Part shown: in pieces, positions 7,237 through 14,743 of the stretch | Layout of the letters: each line of letters begins with the position of its first letter | How positions within the stretch are numbered: position 1 is the first letter of the stretch | Origin: Burkholderiales bacterium | GTDB lineage: Bacteria; Pseudomonadota; Gammaproteobacteria; Burkholderiales; Burkholderiaceae_C | Reading direction: 5' to 3' | DNA: 21,341 nucleotides | NCBI GenBank assembly: GCA_025352345.1 | Contig: JANXTP010000120.1 | Location: 1 to 21,341 of the forward strand | Made by a program: the position numbers and the translations under genes | The notes under the pieces: generated by a model | Told to the model about the DNA's origin: nothing | The model's database searches: none | The model's input: only the letters and a program-made list of their open reading frames with translations

Positions 7237-10200
7237 TCAATCGTTGGTCAGCGACAGCTTGGCGCTCGGTAGCCAGGCTTCGGCCCCGTCGGCGGCCCCT
7301 CGTACCTTGGGTGCCGCGACGAACAGCCGCTCGCTCGGCAAGCCCCTCGCGACCAGCGCATCGCGCACCGCCAGGCCGCGTTGCAGCGCGAGCTGACGCA
7401 TCGCGTCGGGCGTGACTTCGATGGTCGATTTCAGCAAGGCCTCCATCTCGGCCGGCGGCAGGCTCTTGGCCAGACCGACCAGGTTGCGCGGCTTGTCCGG
7501 GATGTCGGTGTCTTTGTAGACCGCCTTCAGCAGCTCATTGCGCTCGCCTGCAGCAAACACCGGCACCGCGGGCGCACTGGCCGCGGCAGCTGCCGCACCG
7601 GAGCGCGCCGCTTCCTTCTTGCGTTCCTGCGCGAGCCGCGCATTGAGTGCCGCCTGCACATAGCCGTCACGTTCGGTGGCCGGGTCGGACACACCCGTCA
7701 CCGTCATCTTCAACGAGGGTCGATCGGCCAGCGCCTGCGCCACCTTGTCCAGCGCAGCAGCGCCTGACTCGGTGACATACGGCACGCCGACACCGAAGGC
7801 CACCTCGCTGAGGTCTTCACTGCCGCCACCGAACATCAGCGAGAACGGCGCGGTGATCGCCTTCTCGATCAGGTTGAAGACGACCTTGAAGAGGATGCCA
7901 GCAACGCTGAACTGCGGGTCGTTCAGCGAGCCGCTGATCGGCAGGTTGAGGTCGATCACGCCGTGGCGGTCCTTCAGCAGGGCCACCGCCAGCAGCACCG
8001 GCAGCTTGGTGGCGCTCGGGCTGTCGATGCGCTCGCCGAAAGTCAGCTGGTTCAGGATCACCTGGTTCTTCGCTTCGAGCCGGCCGTCGGGGCTGATGGC
8101 GTACGACACGTCCATGCTGAGCTTGCCGCGCTCGATCGCGTAGCCGGCGTACTTGCCGGCATACGGCGACAGTGGCGCGAGTTCCAGGTCTGTCGCCTTC
8201 GCACGGATGTTCAGCGCCAGCGGCTGGGCCGTCGGGTTCAACTGACCGGAGATGTCGAGCAGCGCGGTGCCGGCAGCGCGGCCGTGCAGTTCCAGCGTGG
8301 CCATCTCGCGCGAGCCGGAACGGAAGGCGCCTAGGCTGCCGTTGAGCTCGGTCAGTTCGGCGCTGTAGTTGGGCCGCACGAAGTGGTCGCTGAAATCAAC
8401 GCGGCCGTTGATCAGCTTGGTTGCGCCGAGGCTCAGTTGCATCGGCGTCGCCAGGGCCGAGGCGGTGGTGGCCGCACCAGATGCGGCCGAAGCCGCGGGG
8501 CTCGCGGGCAGGGCAGGTGGCACGGGCGGTGCCTGCATCACCGCCGGCGCACTGGCCGCGTCACCCGGCGCAGCAGCCCGGCTCGCCGACATGTCCTGCA
8601 GGTTGAAGCGCCCGTCTTCCGTGATCACCAGGCGTGAATAGAAATCGGCCAGCGCGGCTTCGGTGATGTCGATCACCGGCCCACGGCCAGGCGCCATCGC
8701 CAGCGTGACGCCGCTGAGCTTCAACGACTGCCAGCTCAGCAACTCGTCGGTGTTGCCGAGGCCGGGCTTGGCGCCTGCGGCCGGCCGGCTGTGCACCAGC
8801 ACGTCGGCCAGCAGCACATCACCGGTGACGCCGATGTCCAGCCCCGCAGGCAGCTGTTTGACCGACACATTGGCTTTGATGCCCGTTTCGGCACGCAACA
8901 GCCGCACCGGCAGCTGGTCGCGCACATAGGGCTCGAAGGCCTGCATGGGAAAGCGATCGAGCTTCAGCGCGCCCTTGACCATCAGCGGCTGCAGGCCAAG
9001 CTGACCGCGCCAGTCGAGCACGCCCGAGGTCACGGCGCCCAGCGCCACCGCCGTCGACTTGTCGCTGGCTTTGCTGGCGGTCTGATCGATGTCGCGAGGG
9101 CCCAGCAACCGGGCGCTGAACTGCACCTTGGCCGGCACGGTGCTGCGGGCGCCATGCAATGCCAAGCCTTGCACGGCGAGCTGGATCGCTCGCACGTCGA
9201 TGCGCACTGGTTCGGTGTCGGGCAGGCCGACAACATAGGCATCGTCGACCCGTAACGATCCGCCATCGATGCCGAAGTCGCGCAGATCGACGCGCCAGCC
9301 CGCATCGCCTGCTGACGCCGGTGCAGACGCGGCAGCGGCCACGGACTGTGTCGGCGCAGCGGCCAGTGTGTTGGTCTTGACCCAGCGCTGCACATTCCAC
9401 ACGCCTTCGCGGTCTCGCGACATCGCCAGCGCGGGCTGCACGAACTTGACGTCAGCCAGCGTGACGCTGCGCGCCAGCACGTCGACCACGGCGCCCTGCA
9501 CCGTGAACTGCTTCAGCGCGATCGCGGGCGGCGCAGCAGCCGCCTTGCCCTTGGCAGGTGCGACGCCGCGGTCGGCAACCTGCAGGTCGTCGAGCGTGAT
9601 CTCGCCGCGCGCCATGGTGAGCTTGGGTGCATCGCCCGCCGCCCAGTTGACCTGCGCCGACGCAGCCAGCCTGCCCCTGACCTGGGCTTGCAGCGACTGC
9701 GACACATACGGCGCAAAGGCCTCCAAGGCCAGTGCGCCCAGCTTGACATCGAGCTGCGCCTGCCGGTCGCTGACGCGGCCGTCGATCGTCACGCTGCCCT
9801 GCACCGGCGCACCAGCAGCCGACCCGGCCAACGTCGCCCGCAGGCTCAGCGGCATCGCGCCATCGGCGGCGAACGGATAGGCCAGCGGACCGGCCTTCAG
9901 ATCAACGGCTTGCAGCGCCAGCGCAGCCGGTGGCGTGACGCCGGCATCGGCCCACAGCACGCTCAGGCCATTGAGCCGCAGGGCCTCGACCTGAACCTTC
10001 CATGGTGTGACCGGTGCGGTCGATGCCGTCGGTGCCGAGGCCACGGCCGCAGGCGCAGCAGCGACCTGCAACGGCGTGCCGGCCAGTGACGCCACGTTCA
10101 AGTGGCCTGCCGCATCGCGGCTGACATGCAGCGTCGGCGCGTCGAGTTCAATGACACCGAACGACAGCTCACGGTGCAAGGGCTTGATGTCGCGCAGCGC

Positions 10201-11088
10201 CACCGACAGACGCTTCCATTCGAGCAGCGGCGCGCCGGCGGCGTCGTCCAGCGCAAGGTTGTTGACGCCAACACTGCCACGCAAGGCGGCAGTGGGCTCC
10301 GCATTGACCGGCATCGTGAAGTCCAGCACCAGGTCGGCCGCCACGCTACCGCCGCGCAGTCGGACCGGCAGCGATTCGGGCAGGTAACCGATGTAGGGCA
10401 GCAGGTCGAGCTCGCCCATCTTCAACTGCAAGGTCGCCTGCCGGGTCTGCGCGAACGGCGTGGCTTGCGCGCCCGTATCGAACGGGGTGCCGTTGAAACG
10501 GAAGGCGAGCCGTGGCTCGACCTTCACATCGATCTTCGAGGGCAGGTTGGCGAGAAACGGCAACCCCAGGTTCAACGCTTCGAGTCGGTGCTGCTGGTGC
10601 ACCGGGCGGTCGTCGAAAACCATCGATGCGTTGCTGATCTTCAGGTTGTAAAGCGCGAAGCGCAGTGATTCCGACGGCGGCGGCTCGGGCGTGGTGGGCT
10701 GGAAGCGAGCGAGCAGGTCGTCGATGTCGTAGTGGCCCGGGACGGTGCGCGCAAGGCGCAGTTCTGGCGCGTCGATCTCCAACGCCTCGAGCACCGGCGC
10801 GGCACGCAACAGCGAGCTGATGTCGGCATTGACATACAGCCGCGCGACCTTGAGCAGCGGCGGCGCCTTCGGCTCGCCGGGGGCACCGCCGATCACGATG
10901 TCGCGCAGCGTCAGTTCGAGCGACCAGGGGCTGAAATCGACCTCACCCAGCGTCACGCTGCGACCGAGCGCTTCGCCCAGGCGTTGCTGCGCCTGCGATT
11001 TCAGCACCGGCGGCACGATGGCCCACGCCAGCACCCACAGCACGATCAACGCCCCAACCGCCCATGCGCCGCGTCGCAACCACTTCAC
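7237..11088 (-). CDS. AsmA-like DUF748 envelope protein with degenerate OmpA-like C-terminus
   Basis: A 1283-residue protein with one N-terminal membrane segment (about 7-29). A long periplasmic region starts LKSQAQQRLGEALGRSV, where the AsmA-family domain begins, and contains repeated beta-rich units. Alanine/proline-rich linkers break it up. The segment DLNLPISGSLNDPQFSVAGI followed by NLIEKAITAPFSLM is the hallmark of the DUF748 C-terminal core. The last roughly 200 residues resemble an OmpA-type module, but the usual GHTD is TGVSD. AsmA-like proteins are implicated in moving phospholipids or assembling outer-membrane components; the exact role here is inferred. GTG 11088 is chosen over GTG 11124 because AGGAG lies 7-8 bases upstream of it and the membrane anchor follows at once. 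pqqU follows 10 bases after the stop. Confidence 0.88.
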   Translation of the reverse strand: MKWLRRGAWAVGALIVLWVLAWAIVPPVLKSQAQQRLGEALGRSVTLGEVDFSPWSLELTLRDIVIGGAPGEPKAPPLLKVARLYVNADISSLLRAAPVLEALEIDAPELRLARTVPGHYDIDDLLARFQPTTPEPPPSESLRFALYNLKISNASMVFDDRPVHQQHRLEALNLGLPFLANLPSKIDVKVEPRLAFRFNGTPFDTGAQATPFAQTRQATLQLKMGELDLLPYIGYLPESLPVRLRGGSVAADLVLDFTMPVNAEPTAALRGSVGVNNLALDDAAGAPLLEWKRLSVALRDIKPLHRELSFGVIELDAPTLHVSRDAAGHLNVASLAGTPLQVAAAPAAVASAPTASTAPVTPWKVQVEALRLNGLSVLWADAGVTPPAALALQAVDLKAGPLAYPFAADGAMPLSLRATLAGSAAGAPVQGSVTIDGRVSDRQAQLDVKLGALALEAFAPYVSQSLQAQVRGRLAASAQVNWAAGDAPKLTMARGEITLDDLQVADRGVAPAKGKAAAAPPAIALKQFTVQGAVVDVLARSVTLADVKFVQPALAMSRDREGVWNVQRWVKTNTLAAAPTQSVAAAASAPASAGDAGWRVDLRDFGIDGGSLRVDDAYVVGLPDTEPVRIDVRAIQLAVQGLALHGARSTVPAKVQFSARLLGPRDIDQTASKASDKSTAVALGAVTSGVLDWRGQLGLQPLMVKGALKLDRFPMQAFEPYVRDQLPVRLLRAETGIKANVSVKQLPAGLDIGVTGDVLLADVLVHSRPAAGAKPGLGNTDELLSWQSLKLSGVTLAMAPGRGPVIDITEAALADFYSRLVITEDGRFNLQDMSASRAAAPGDAASAPAVMQAPPVPPALPASPAASAASGAATTASALATPMQLSLGATKLINGRVDFSDHFVRPNYSAELTELNGSLGAFRSGSREMATLELHGRAAGTALLDISGQLNPTAQPLALNIRAKATDLELAPLSPYAGKYAGYAIERGKLSMDVSYAISPDGRLEAKNQVILNQLTFGERIDSPSATKLPVLLAVALLKDRHGVIDLNLPISGSLNDPQFSVAGILFKVVFNLIEKAITAPFSLMFGGGSEDLSEVAFGVGVPYVTESGAAALDKVAQALADRPSLKMTVTGVSDPATERDGYVQAALNARLAQERKKEAARSGAAAAAASAPAVPVFAAGERNELLKAVYKDTDIPDKPRNLVGLAKSLPPAEMEALLKSTIEVTPDAMRQLALQRGLAVRDALVARGLPSERLFVAAPKVRGAADGAEAWLPSAKLSLTND

Positions 11089-11203
11089 TGCTTGTCTCCT
11101 GCCGTATCGCCCGATCGACGACACGGGCCCAGATGCCTATCGTGTCATGCGGCGGTGCCCGCTCACAATGACGATTCTCCACGCCGAGACCAAGGAACCC
11201 CGC

Positions 11204-12052
11204 TTGCACAGTCTGATCAGCCTGCTCGGCATCGAGACTTGGAAACCCGTGCTGACCGCCTTGCTGCTGCCGCCGGTGCCGCTGCTGCTGGCGGTGTTGA
11301 TCAGCGCGCGGTTGATGCTCGCGCGCCGGAGCTGGGGCTGGCTGGCGATCTCGCTCAGCGTCGCCGGGCTGTGGCTCACCGCCTGCACCGGCGTCGCCCG
11401 CGTGATCGAGCCGCTGCTGCTGACGGCCTCCCCGCCGCTGCAACCCGCACGCATCGCCGCGCTGCGTGCAGAGGCTCGGTCGGCAGCCAGTGCCACCGCC
11501 GCCAACAGCAGCAACGGCCACAGCGAGGTCGCCATCCTGGTGCTGGGCGGTGGGGTCGAGCCGTATGCACCCGAGTACGGGATGAGCAACCTGTCTTCGT
11601 ACTCGCTGGAGAGCTTGCGCTACGGTTTGTGGCTGAGTCGGGAGACCGGCTGGCCGGTCGGCTTCAGCGGCGGCACCGGTTGGGGCGACCGGTCTGGCGC
11701 CGCCGAGGCCGAGGTGGCGGCGGGGATCGCCGCACGGGAATACGGCCGCCCGCTGCGCTGGGTCGAGGGTGAGTCGCACGACACCCGCGAAAACGCCGCG
11801 CGCAGCCTGCCGCTGCTGCAGGCATCGGGTGTGCGCCATGTGCTGCTGGTGACGCGTGGCTGGCACATGCAGCGCGCCAAGGCGCTGTTCGACGCAGCAG
11901 CAGCCGACAGCGGCATCCGCATCGAAGCGGCGCCGATGGGGCTGGCCACGAAGGTCGAGATCCCGCTGCTCTCGTGGTTGCCGACGTCTGCAGGCTTCGA
12001 GCGGGTGCGACTGGTGCTGCGCGAGTGGCTGGGCTGGAAGCTGGGGGCGTAA
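11204..12052 (+). CDS. DUF218 (YdcF/SanA/ElyC-type) membrane protein
   Basis: About 282 residues. Two hydrophobic segments at the N-terminus (WKPVLTALLLPPVPLLLAVL and LAISLSVAGLWLTACTGVA) are followed by a periplasmic DUF218 domain. Its hallmarks are AILVLGGGVEPYAPEYG, SLESLRYGLWLSR, the acidic E-S-H-D-T-R-E-N motif and VLLVTRGWHMQRAKALF. Proteins of this type (ElyC, SanA) affect envelope integrity and cell-wall or lipid-carrier metabolism in E. coli; the activity here is inferred. The start is uncertain. TTG 11204 has AAGGA 7 bases upstream and begins right at the membrane anchor, while ATG 11168 and ATG 11147 are in frame but have no ribosome site. The gene is divergent from the DUF748 operon and convergent to the broken methyltransferase. 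Confidence 0.85.
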   Translation: MHSLISLLGIETWKPVLTALLLPPVPLLLAVLISARLMLARRSWGWLAISLSVAGLWLTACTGVARVIEPLLLTASPPLQPARIAALRAEARSAASATAANSSNGHSEVAILVLGGGVEPYAPEYGMSNLSSYSLESLRYGLWLSRETGWPVGFSGGTGWGDRSGAAEAEVAAGIAAREYGRPLRWVEGESHDTRENAARSLPLLQASGVRHVLLVTRGWHMQRAKALFDAAAADSGIRIEAAPMGLATKVEIPLLSWLPTSAGFERVRLVLREWLGWKLGA

Positions 12053-12063
12053 CGGCTCGGTTC

Positions 12064-12085
12064 GAGTTGCCGTGACGGCAACCTC
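12064..12085. terminator. Hairpin between convergent genes
   Basis: GTTGCCG (12066-12072) pairs with CGGCAAC (12076-12082) around a three-base loop, and flanking GA/TC bases extend it with a bulge. It lies 12 bases after the DUF218 stop and at the end of the convergent methyltransferase. No T-run follows on the plus strand, so termination would be weak. Confidence 0.3.
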
Positions 12086-12560
12086 ATGCAGCGTCAGCCG
12101 GCGCGCTTTTCGATCCGGTAGGAGATTTCATAAATGGGATACACGCAGGAACGATCGCAGAAATAACTGAAGGTATGGACGCCGAAAACGTCCGATGGGT
12201 GGGGTCGAAGTAGAAGTGCGGGTTGGAGTGGCGCGGCACGATGACCTGGATGTGACCACCGTGCCGCAGTACGCGGTCGAATTCAAGCAGCATCGGATGC
12301 AGGTCACGGGCTTCCACATGTTCGAGGAAGCGGCTGGAATAGATCTCCTGCACGCTGTTCGGCGGCAGCGATCGCAGGTACGCCATGGCATCCATGCGCA
12401 CATCTACCGCACTGCCGTCGCCAATGTCCACGCCCAGAAAGCCCGGCTTGCGTCTCGATCCGCAGCCCAGGTTCAGGCGCGTTCCATCGGGACGACGTGC
12501 TGTCACCACAGCAGGTACATGCCGCTGTGGACGAGGCCCCAGGGTCAACGCTCGACGCAA
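12084..12560 (-). pseudogene. Class I SAM-dependent methyltransferase, frameshifted
   Basis: The frame encodes LNLGCGSRRKPGFLGVDIG (SAM-binding motif I and the acidic residue after it), then FLEHVEARDLHPMLLEFDRVLRHGG and HFYFDPTHRTF, a clear small class I methyltransferase. After HRTF the open frame turns to unrelated residues and stops at 12084. One frame over, the same DNA reads FGVHTFSYFCDRSCVYPIYE and stops at 12094-12096. This is the aromatic-rich continuation expected for the family. The break lies at AAAA 12185-12188 (TTTT on the coding strand), so one lost T would explain it. Even repaired, the C-terminus is short for the family. The start is also unclear, because TTG 12560 has no ribosome site. 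The original substrate is unknown. Confidence 0.6.
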
Positions 12561-12685
12561 GGCTGGGCAGCAGGCACTGCTTCGCGGATCCCGAGCAAGT
12601 CACCGACTGCCACACACGCCTGAGCATCGGGGCATCACGTCGAACCGGTGATCGCCAACGGAAAACCCTTTGCGCGGCCACTGAC

Positions 12686-12714
12686 TTGCAAATGAGAACC
12701 GTTCTCTTTAAGAT
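12686..12714 (+). promoter_or_regulatory. Sigma-70 promoter of the iron operon
   Basis: TTGCAA (12686-12691) and TAAGAT (12709-12714) are spaced by 17 bases, a credible sigma-70 promoter 36 bases before the cupredoxin start codon. The whole spacer is occupied by a Fur box, so bound Fur would block RNA polymerase directly. Confidence 0.65.
12691..12709. promoter_or_regulatory. Fur box
   Basis: AATGAGAACCGTTCTCTTT contains the perfect dyad GAGAAC-C-GTTCTC (12694-12706), with A/T pairs extending it. It fits the 19-bp proteobacterial Fur operator (GATAATGATAATCATTATC type; betaproteobacterial sites often read AATGAGAA..TTCTC). It sits between the -35 and -10 boxes, which predicts iron-dependent repression of the downstream cupredoxin-FTR1 operon. 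Confidence 0.82.
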
Positions 12715-12749
12715 CGAGGCTCCTTCATTCGGCACAGGACCAGGTTCCC

Positions 12750-13085
12750 ATGATTCGCCACACGCTACTTTTCACCGCTGCACTGATGGCGCTGGTATCT
12801 GCAGGCCAGATTCAAGCCGCCGAACCGGAGTTGTTGCTGGTCATCAAGAACCACCGCTTCGAGCCCGCAGAACTGAAGGTGCCGTCGGGCCAGCGCGTCA
12901 AGCTGATCGTGCACAACCAGGACGCCACACCCGAAGAGTTCGAGAGCCACGGCCTCGGCCGCGAGAAGCTGATTCCTGCCGGCGCCAAAGTGGCCGTCTT
13001 CATCGGGCCCTTGAAGCCAGGCAGCTACAGCTTCGTGGGCGAATACAACGAAGCCACGGCCAAGGGCGTTGTGATCGCTGAATAA
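12750..13085 (+). CDS. Cupredoxin-like periplasmic iron-uptake protein (FtrB/EfeO-cupredoxin type)
   Basis: A 111-residue exported protein. A signal peptide covers residues 1-23 (cleavage near IQA-A) and the rest is a single cupredoxin fold. It starts LLLVIKNHRFEPAELKVPSGQ and contains EEFESHGLGREKLIPAG and GSYSFVGEY. The blue-copper cysteine is absent, as in EfeO-type cupredoxins and FtrB. Glu, His and other acidic residues in the EEFESH loop are the likely metal ligands. It is the first gene after the Fur-box promoter, and the FTR1 permease starts 15 bases later. In FtrABCD and EfeUOB systems such proteins help oxidise or deliver ferrous iron to the permease. That role is inferred here from family and context. 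Confidence 0.83.
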   Translation: MIRHTLLFTAALMALVSAGQIQAAEPELLLVIKNHRFEPAELKVPSGQRVKLIVHNQDATPEEFESHGLGREKLIPAGAKVAVFIGPLKPGSYSFVGEYNEATAKGVVIAE

Positions 13086-13100
13086 TTCAAGGACAACCCG

Positions 13101-13919
13101 ATGTTCACCACCGCCCTGATCGTCTTCCGAGAGACGCTCGAAGCCGCGCTCTTCATCGGCATCGTCGCGGCCGCCACGCGCGAGCTGGCCGGCCGCTCGC
13201 GCTGGCTCACGGCGGGGGTCGGTGCGGGTGTGCTGGGCGCCGTCGCCCTTGCCCTGCTCGCCCAGCACCTCAGTGGCTGGCTCGATGGGCTGGGGCAGGA
13301 CGTGGTCAACATCGGCATCCTGTCGCTCGCGCTGGCGATGCTGCTGTGGCACTGCGTCTGGGTCAGCACGCACACGCGACAGATGGTCAGCGAGGCACGG
13401 CAGCTCGGACAGTCGGTGCAGCAGGGCAACAAGGCGCCGCTGGCGCTGCTGGTCGTGGTGGCCCTGGCGGTGTTGCGGGAAGGTGCAGAAACGGTGCTGT
13501 TCGTGACTGGTTCTCTCACCGGCAACGCTGCCACGTCGCCCCTCGCCGTCGTGGCAGCGGGCGTGCTGGGTCTGCTGTCCGGCGCGCTGGTGGGCCTGGG
13601 CATCTACGCCGGCCTGTCTCGCATCCCCACCCGGCAGGTGTTCTCCGTCACCAATGTGCTGATCGCGTTGCTGGCCGGCTCACTGGCCAGTCAACTGGCC
13701 CGGGCCCTGGCGCAGGCCGGCTTCATCGAGGCGTGGACCAGCCCGATGTGGGACAGCAACGCACTGCTGTCGCAGGATTCGGTGCTGGGCACGTTCCTCC
13801 ACGCGCTGGTCGGCTACGACGCGCAGCCCTCGGCGGCGCAGCTGTGCGGCTACATCGCCGTACTGGTCTTCATCTACGTGGGCACACGCCTGCTTCAGCC
13901 GAGCCCCGCTGCCCGCTAG
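13101..13919 (+). CDS. FTR1-family iron permease (FtrC/EfeU-like)
   Basis: A 272-residue inner-membrane protein with about seven hydrophobic segments. It has the two REXXE iron-binding motifs that define FTR1 permeases: RETLE at residues 10-14 in the first membrane segment and REGAE at 126-130. Length matches EfeU and FtrC (about 270-280). It would carry iron across the inner membrane after oxidation at the periplasmic side. ATG 13101 has AAGGA 7-8 bases upstream and lies 15 bases after the cupredoxin stop, so the two are co-transcribed under Fur. No P19 (FtrA), ferredoxin-like FtrD, EfeO M75 domain or EfeB peroxidase is present in the window. The electron path for ferrous oxidation is therefore not evident. 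Confidence 0.93.
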   Translation: MFTTALIVFRETLEAALFIGIVAAATRELAGRSRWLTAGVGAGVLGAVALALLAQHLSGWLDGLGQDVVNIGILSLALAMLLWHCVWVSTHTRQMVSEARQLGQSVQQGNKAPLALLVVVALAVLREGAETVLFVTGSLTGNAATSPLAVVAAGVLGLLSGALVGLGIYAGLSRIPTRQVFSVTNVLIALLAGSLASQLARALAQAGFIEAWTSPMWDSNALLSQDSVLGTFLHALVGYDAQPSAAQLCGYIAVLVFIYVGTRLLQPSPAAR

Positions 13920-13968
13920 CGGCCCGCGATCACGGCCAATCTTCAACCCCTTATTTTCGGAATTTCTC

Positions 13969-14724
13969 ATGCTGCGAACTGCCTTACGAGCGGGGGCGCT
14001 GGCCGCCCTTGCCTGCCATTCATTCCTGGGTGCACCGCTGGCGCTGGCCGGGCCGGGTGACTACGTCCACACGCCCATCGTCGAGGAAGGCGAGCGCGAG
14101 ATCGATTTCAAGGCGGGAACGGCGAAGTCCAGAGACGGAACCCGCGAAACCCAGTACTCGCTCGGCCTGGGCCTGGGCGTGAACAGCTGGTGGTCCACGG
14201 AGTTCTATGCCAAGTGGCACAAGGAGCCTGGCACCTCCACCGGGTTCGATGCCTGGGAATGGGAGAACAAGTTCCAGTTCACCGAGACCGGAAAGTATCC
14301 GGTGGATGTCGGCTTCCTGCTCGAGATCGAGCGCCCGAAGGACCGCAGCGAAGGCTATGAGTACCGCTGGGGTCCGCTGCTGCAAGCCGACATCACCACC
14401 AGCCTGCAGGCCAACCTGAATCTGCTGTTCCAGAAACACTTCGACAGCAGTGAGCCCAGCCCGGCGGAGCTCGGCTACCAGTGGCAATTGAAATACCGCT
14501 GGCAACCGGCACTGGAATACGGCCTGCAGGGGTTCGGCAACCTTGGCCACTGGGACCACTGGGAATCGTCATCGAAGCAGGAGCACATCGTGGGGCCCGC
14601 CCTGTTCGGTCGCGTCACCGTTGGCAACCATCAGGCTGTCAAATACAACGCAGGCTTGCTGTTTGGCGTCACCGACGGCTCGCCGCGCCACACCTTTCGC
14701 CTGCAGCTGGAGTACGAGTTCTAG
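13969..14724 (+). CDS. Outer-membrane beta-barrel candidate linked to iron permease
   Basis: A 251-residue protein of unrecognised family. A signal peptide ends near ALA-GPGDY (27). The remainder alternates polar and hydrophobic/aromatic residues in short strands (QYSLGLGLGVNSWWSTEFYAKW, YRWQPALEYGLQGFG). It ends LQLEYEF with a terminal Phe, as outer-membrane barrels do. It is rich in Trp, Tyr and acidic residues. It starts 49 bases after the FTR1 gene on the same strand with no terminator between, so it is probably the third gene of the Fur-controlled operon. The ribosome site is weak (CGGAA). A role as an outer-membrane channel or accessory for iron uptake is inference from position only. 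The stop lies 19 bases before the convergent alcohol dehydrogenase stop. Confidence 0.75.
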   Translation: MLRTALRAGALAALACHSFLGAPLALAGPGDYVHTPIVEEGEREIDFKAGTAKSRDGTRETQYSLGLGLGVNSWWSTEFYAKWHKEPGTSTGFDAWEWENKFQFTETGKYPVDVGFLLEIERPKDRSEGYEYRWGPLLQADITTSLQANLNLLFQKHFDSSEPSPAELGYQWQLKYRWQPALEYGLQGFGNLGHWDHWESSSKQEHIVGPALFGRVTVGNHQAVKYNAGLLFGVTDGSPRHTFRLQLEYEF

Positions 14725-14743
14725 CGGCGCGCTCGACGACCCA

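Noticed and set aside
5022..7415. A 797-residue open frame on the plus strand opposite pqqU
   Set aside because: It is antisense to a well-supported receptor, has no family motifs, and is rich in Arg, Ala and Gln as expected for shadow frames in high-GC DNA.
11089..11124. GTG start at 11124 for the DUF748 protein
   Set aside because: GTG 11088 has an AGGAG site at the right distance and begins directly at the membrane anchor.
10732..11772. Long plus-strand frames overlapping the start of the DUF748 gene and continuing into the DUF218 gene
   Set aside because: The protein-like part is only the DUF218 frame from about 11204; the rest is low-complexity shadow.
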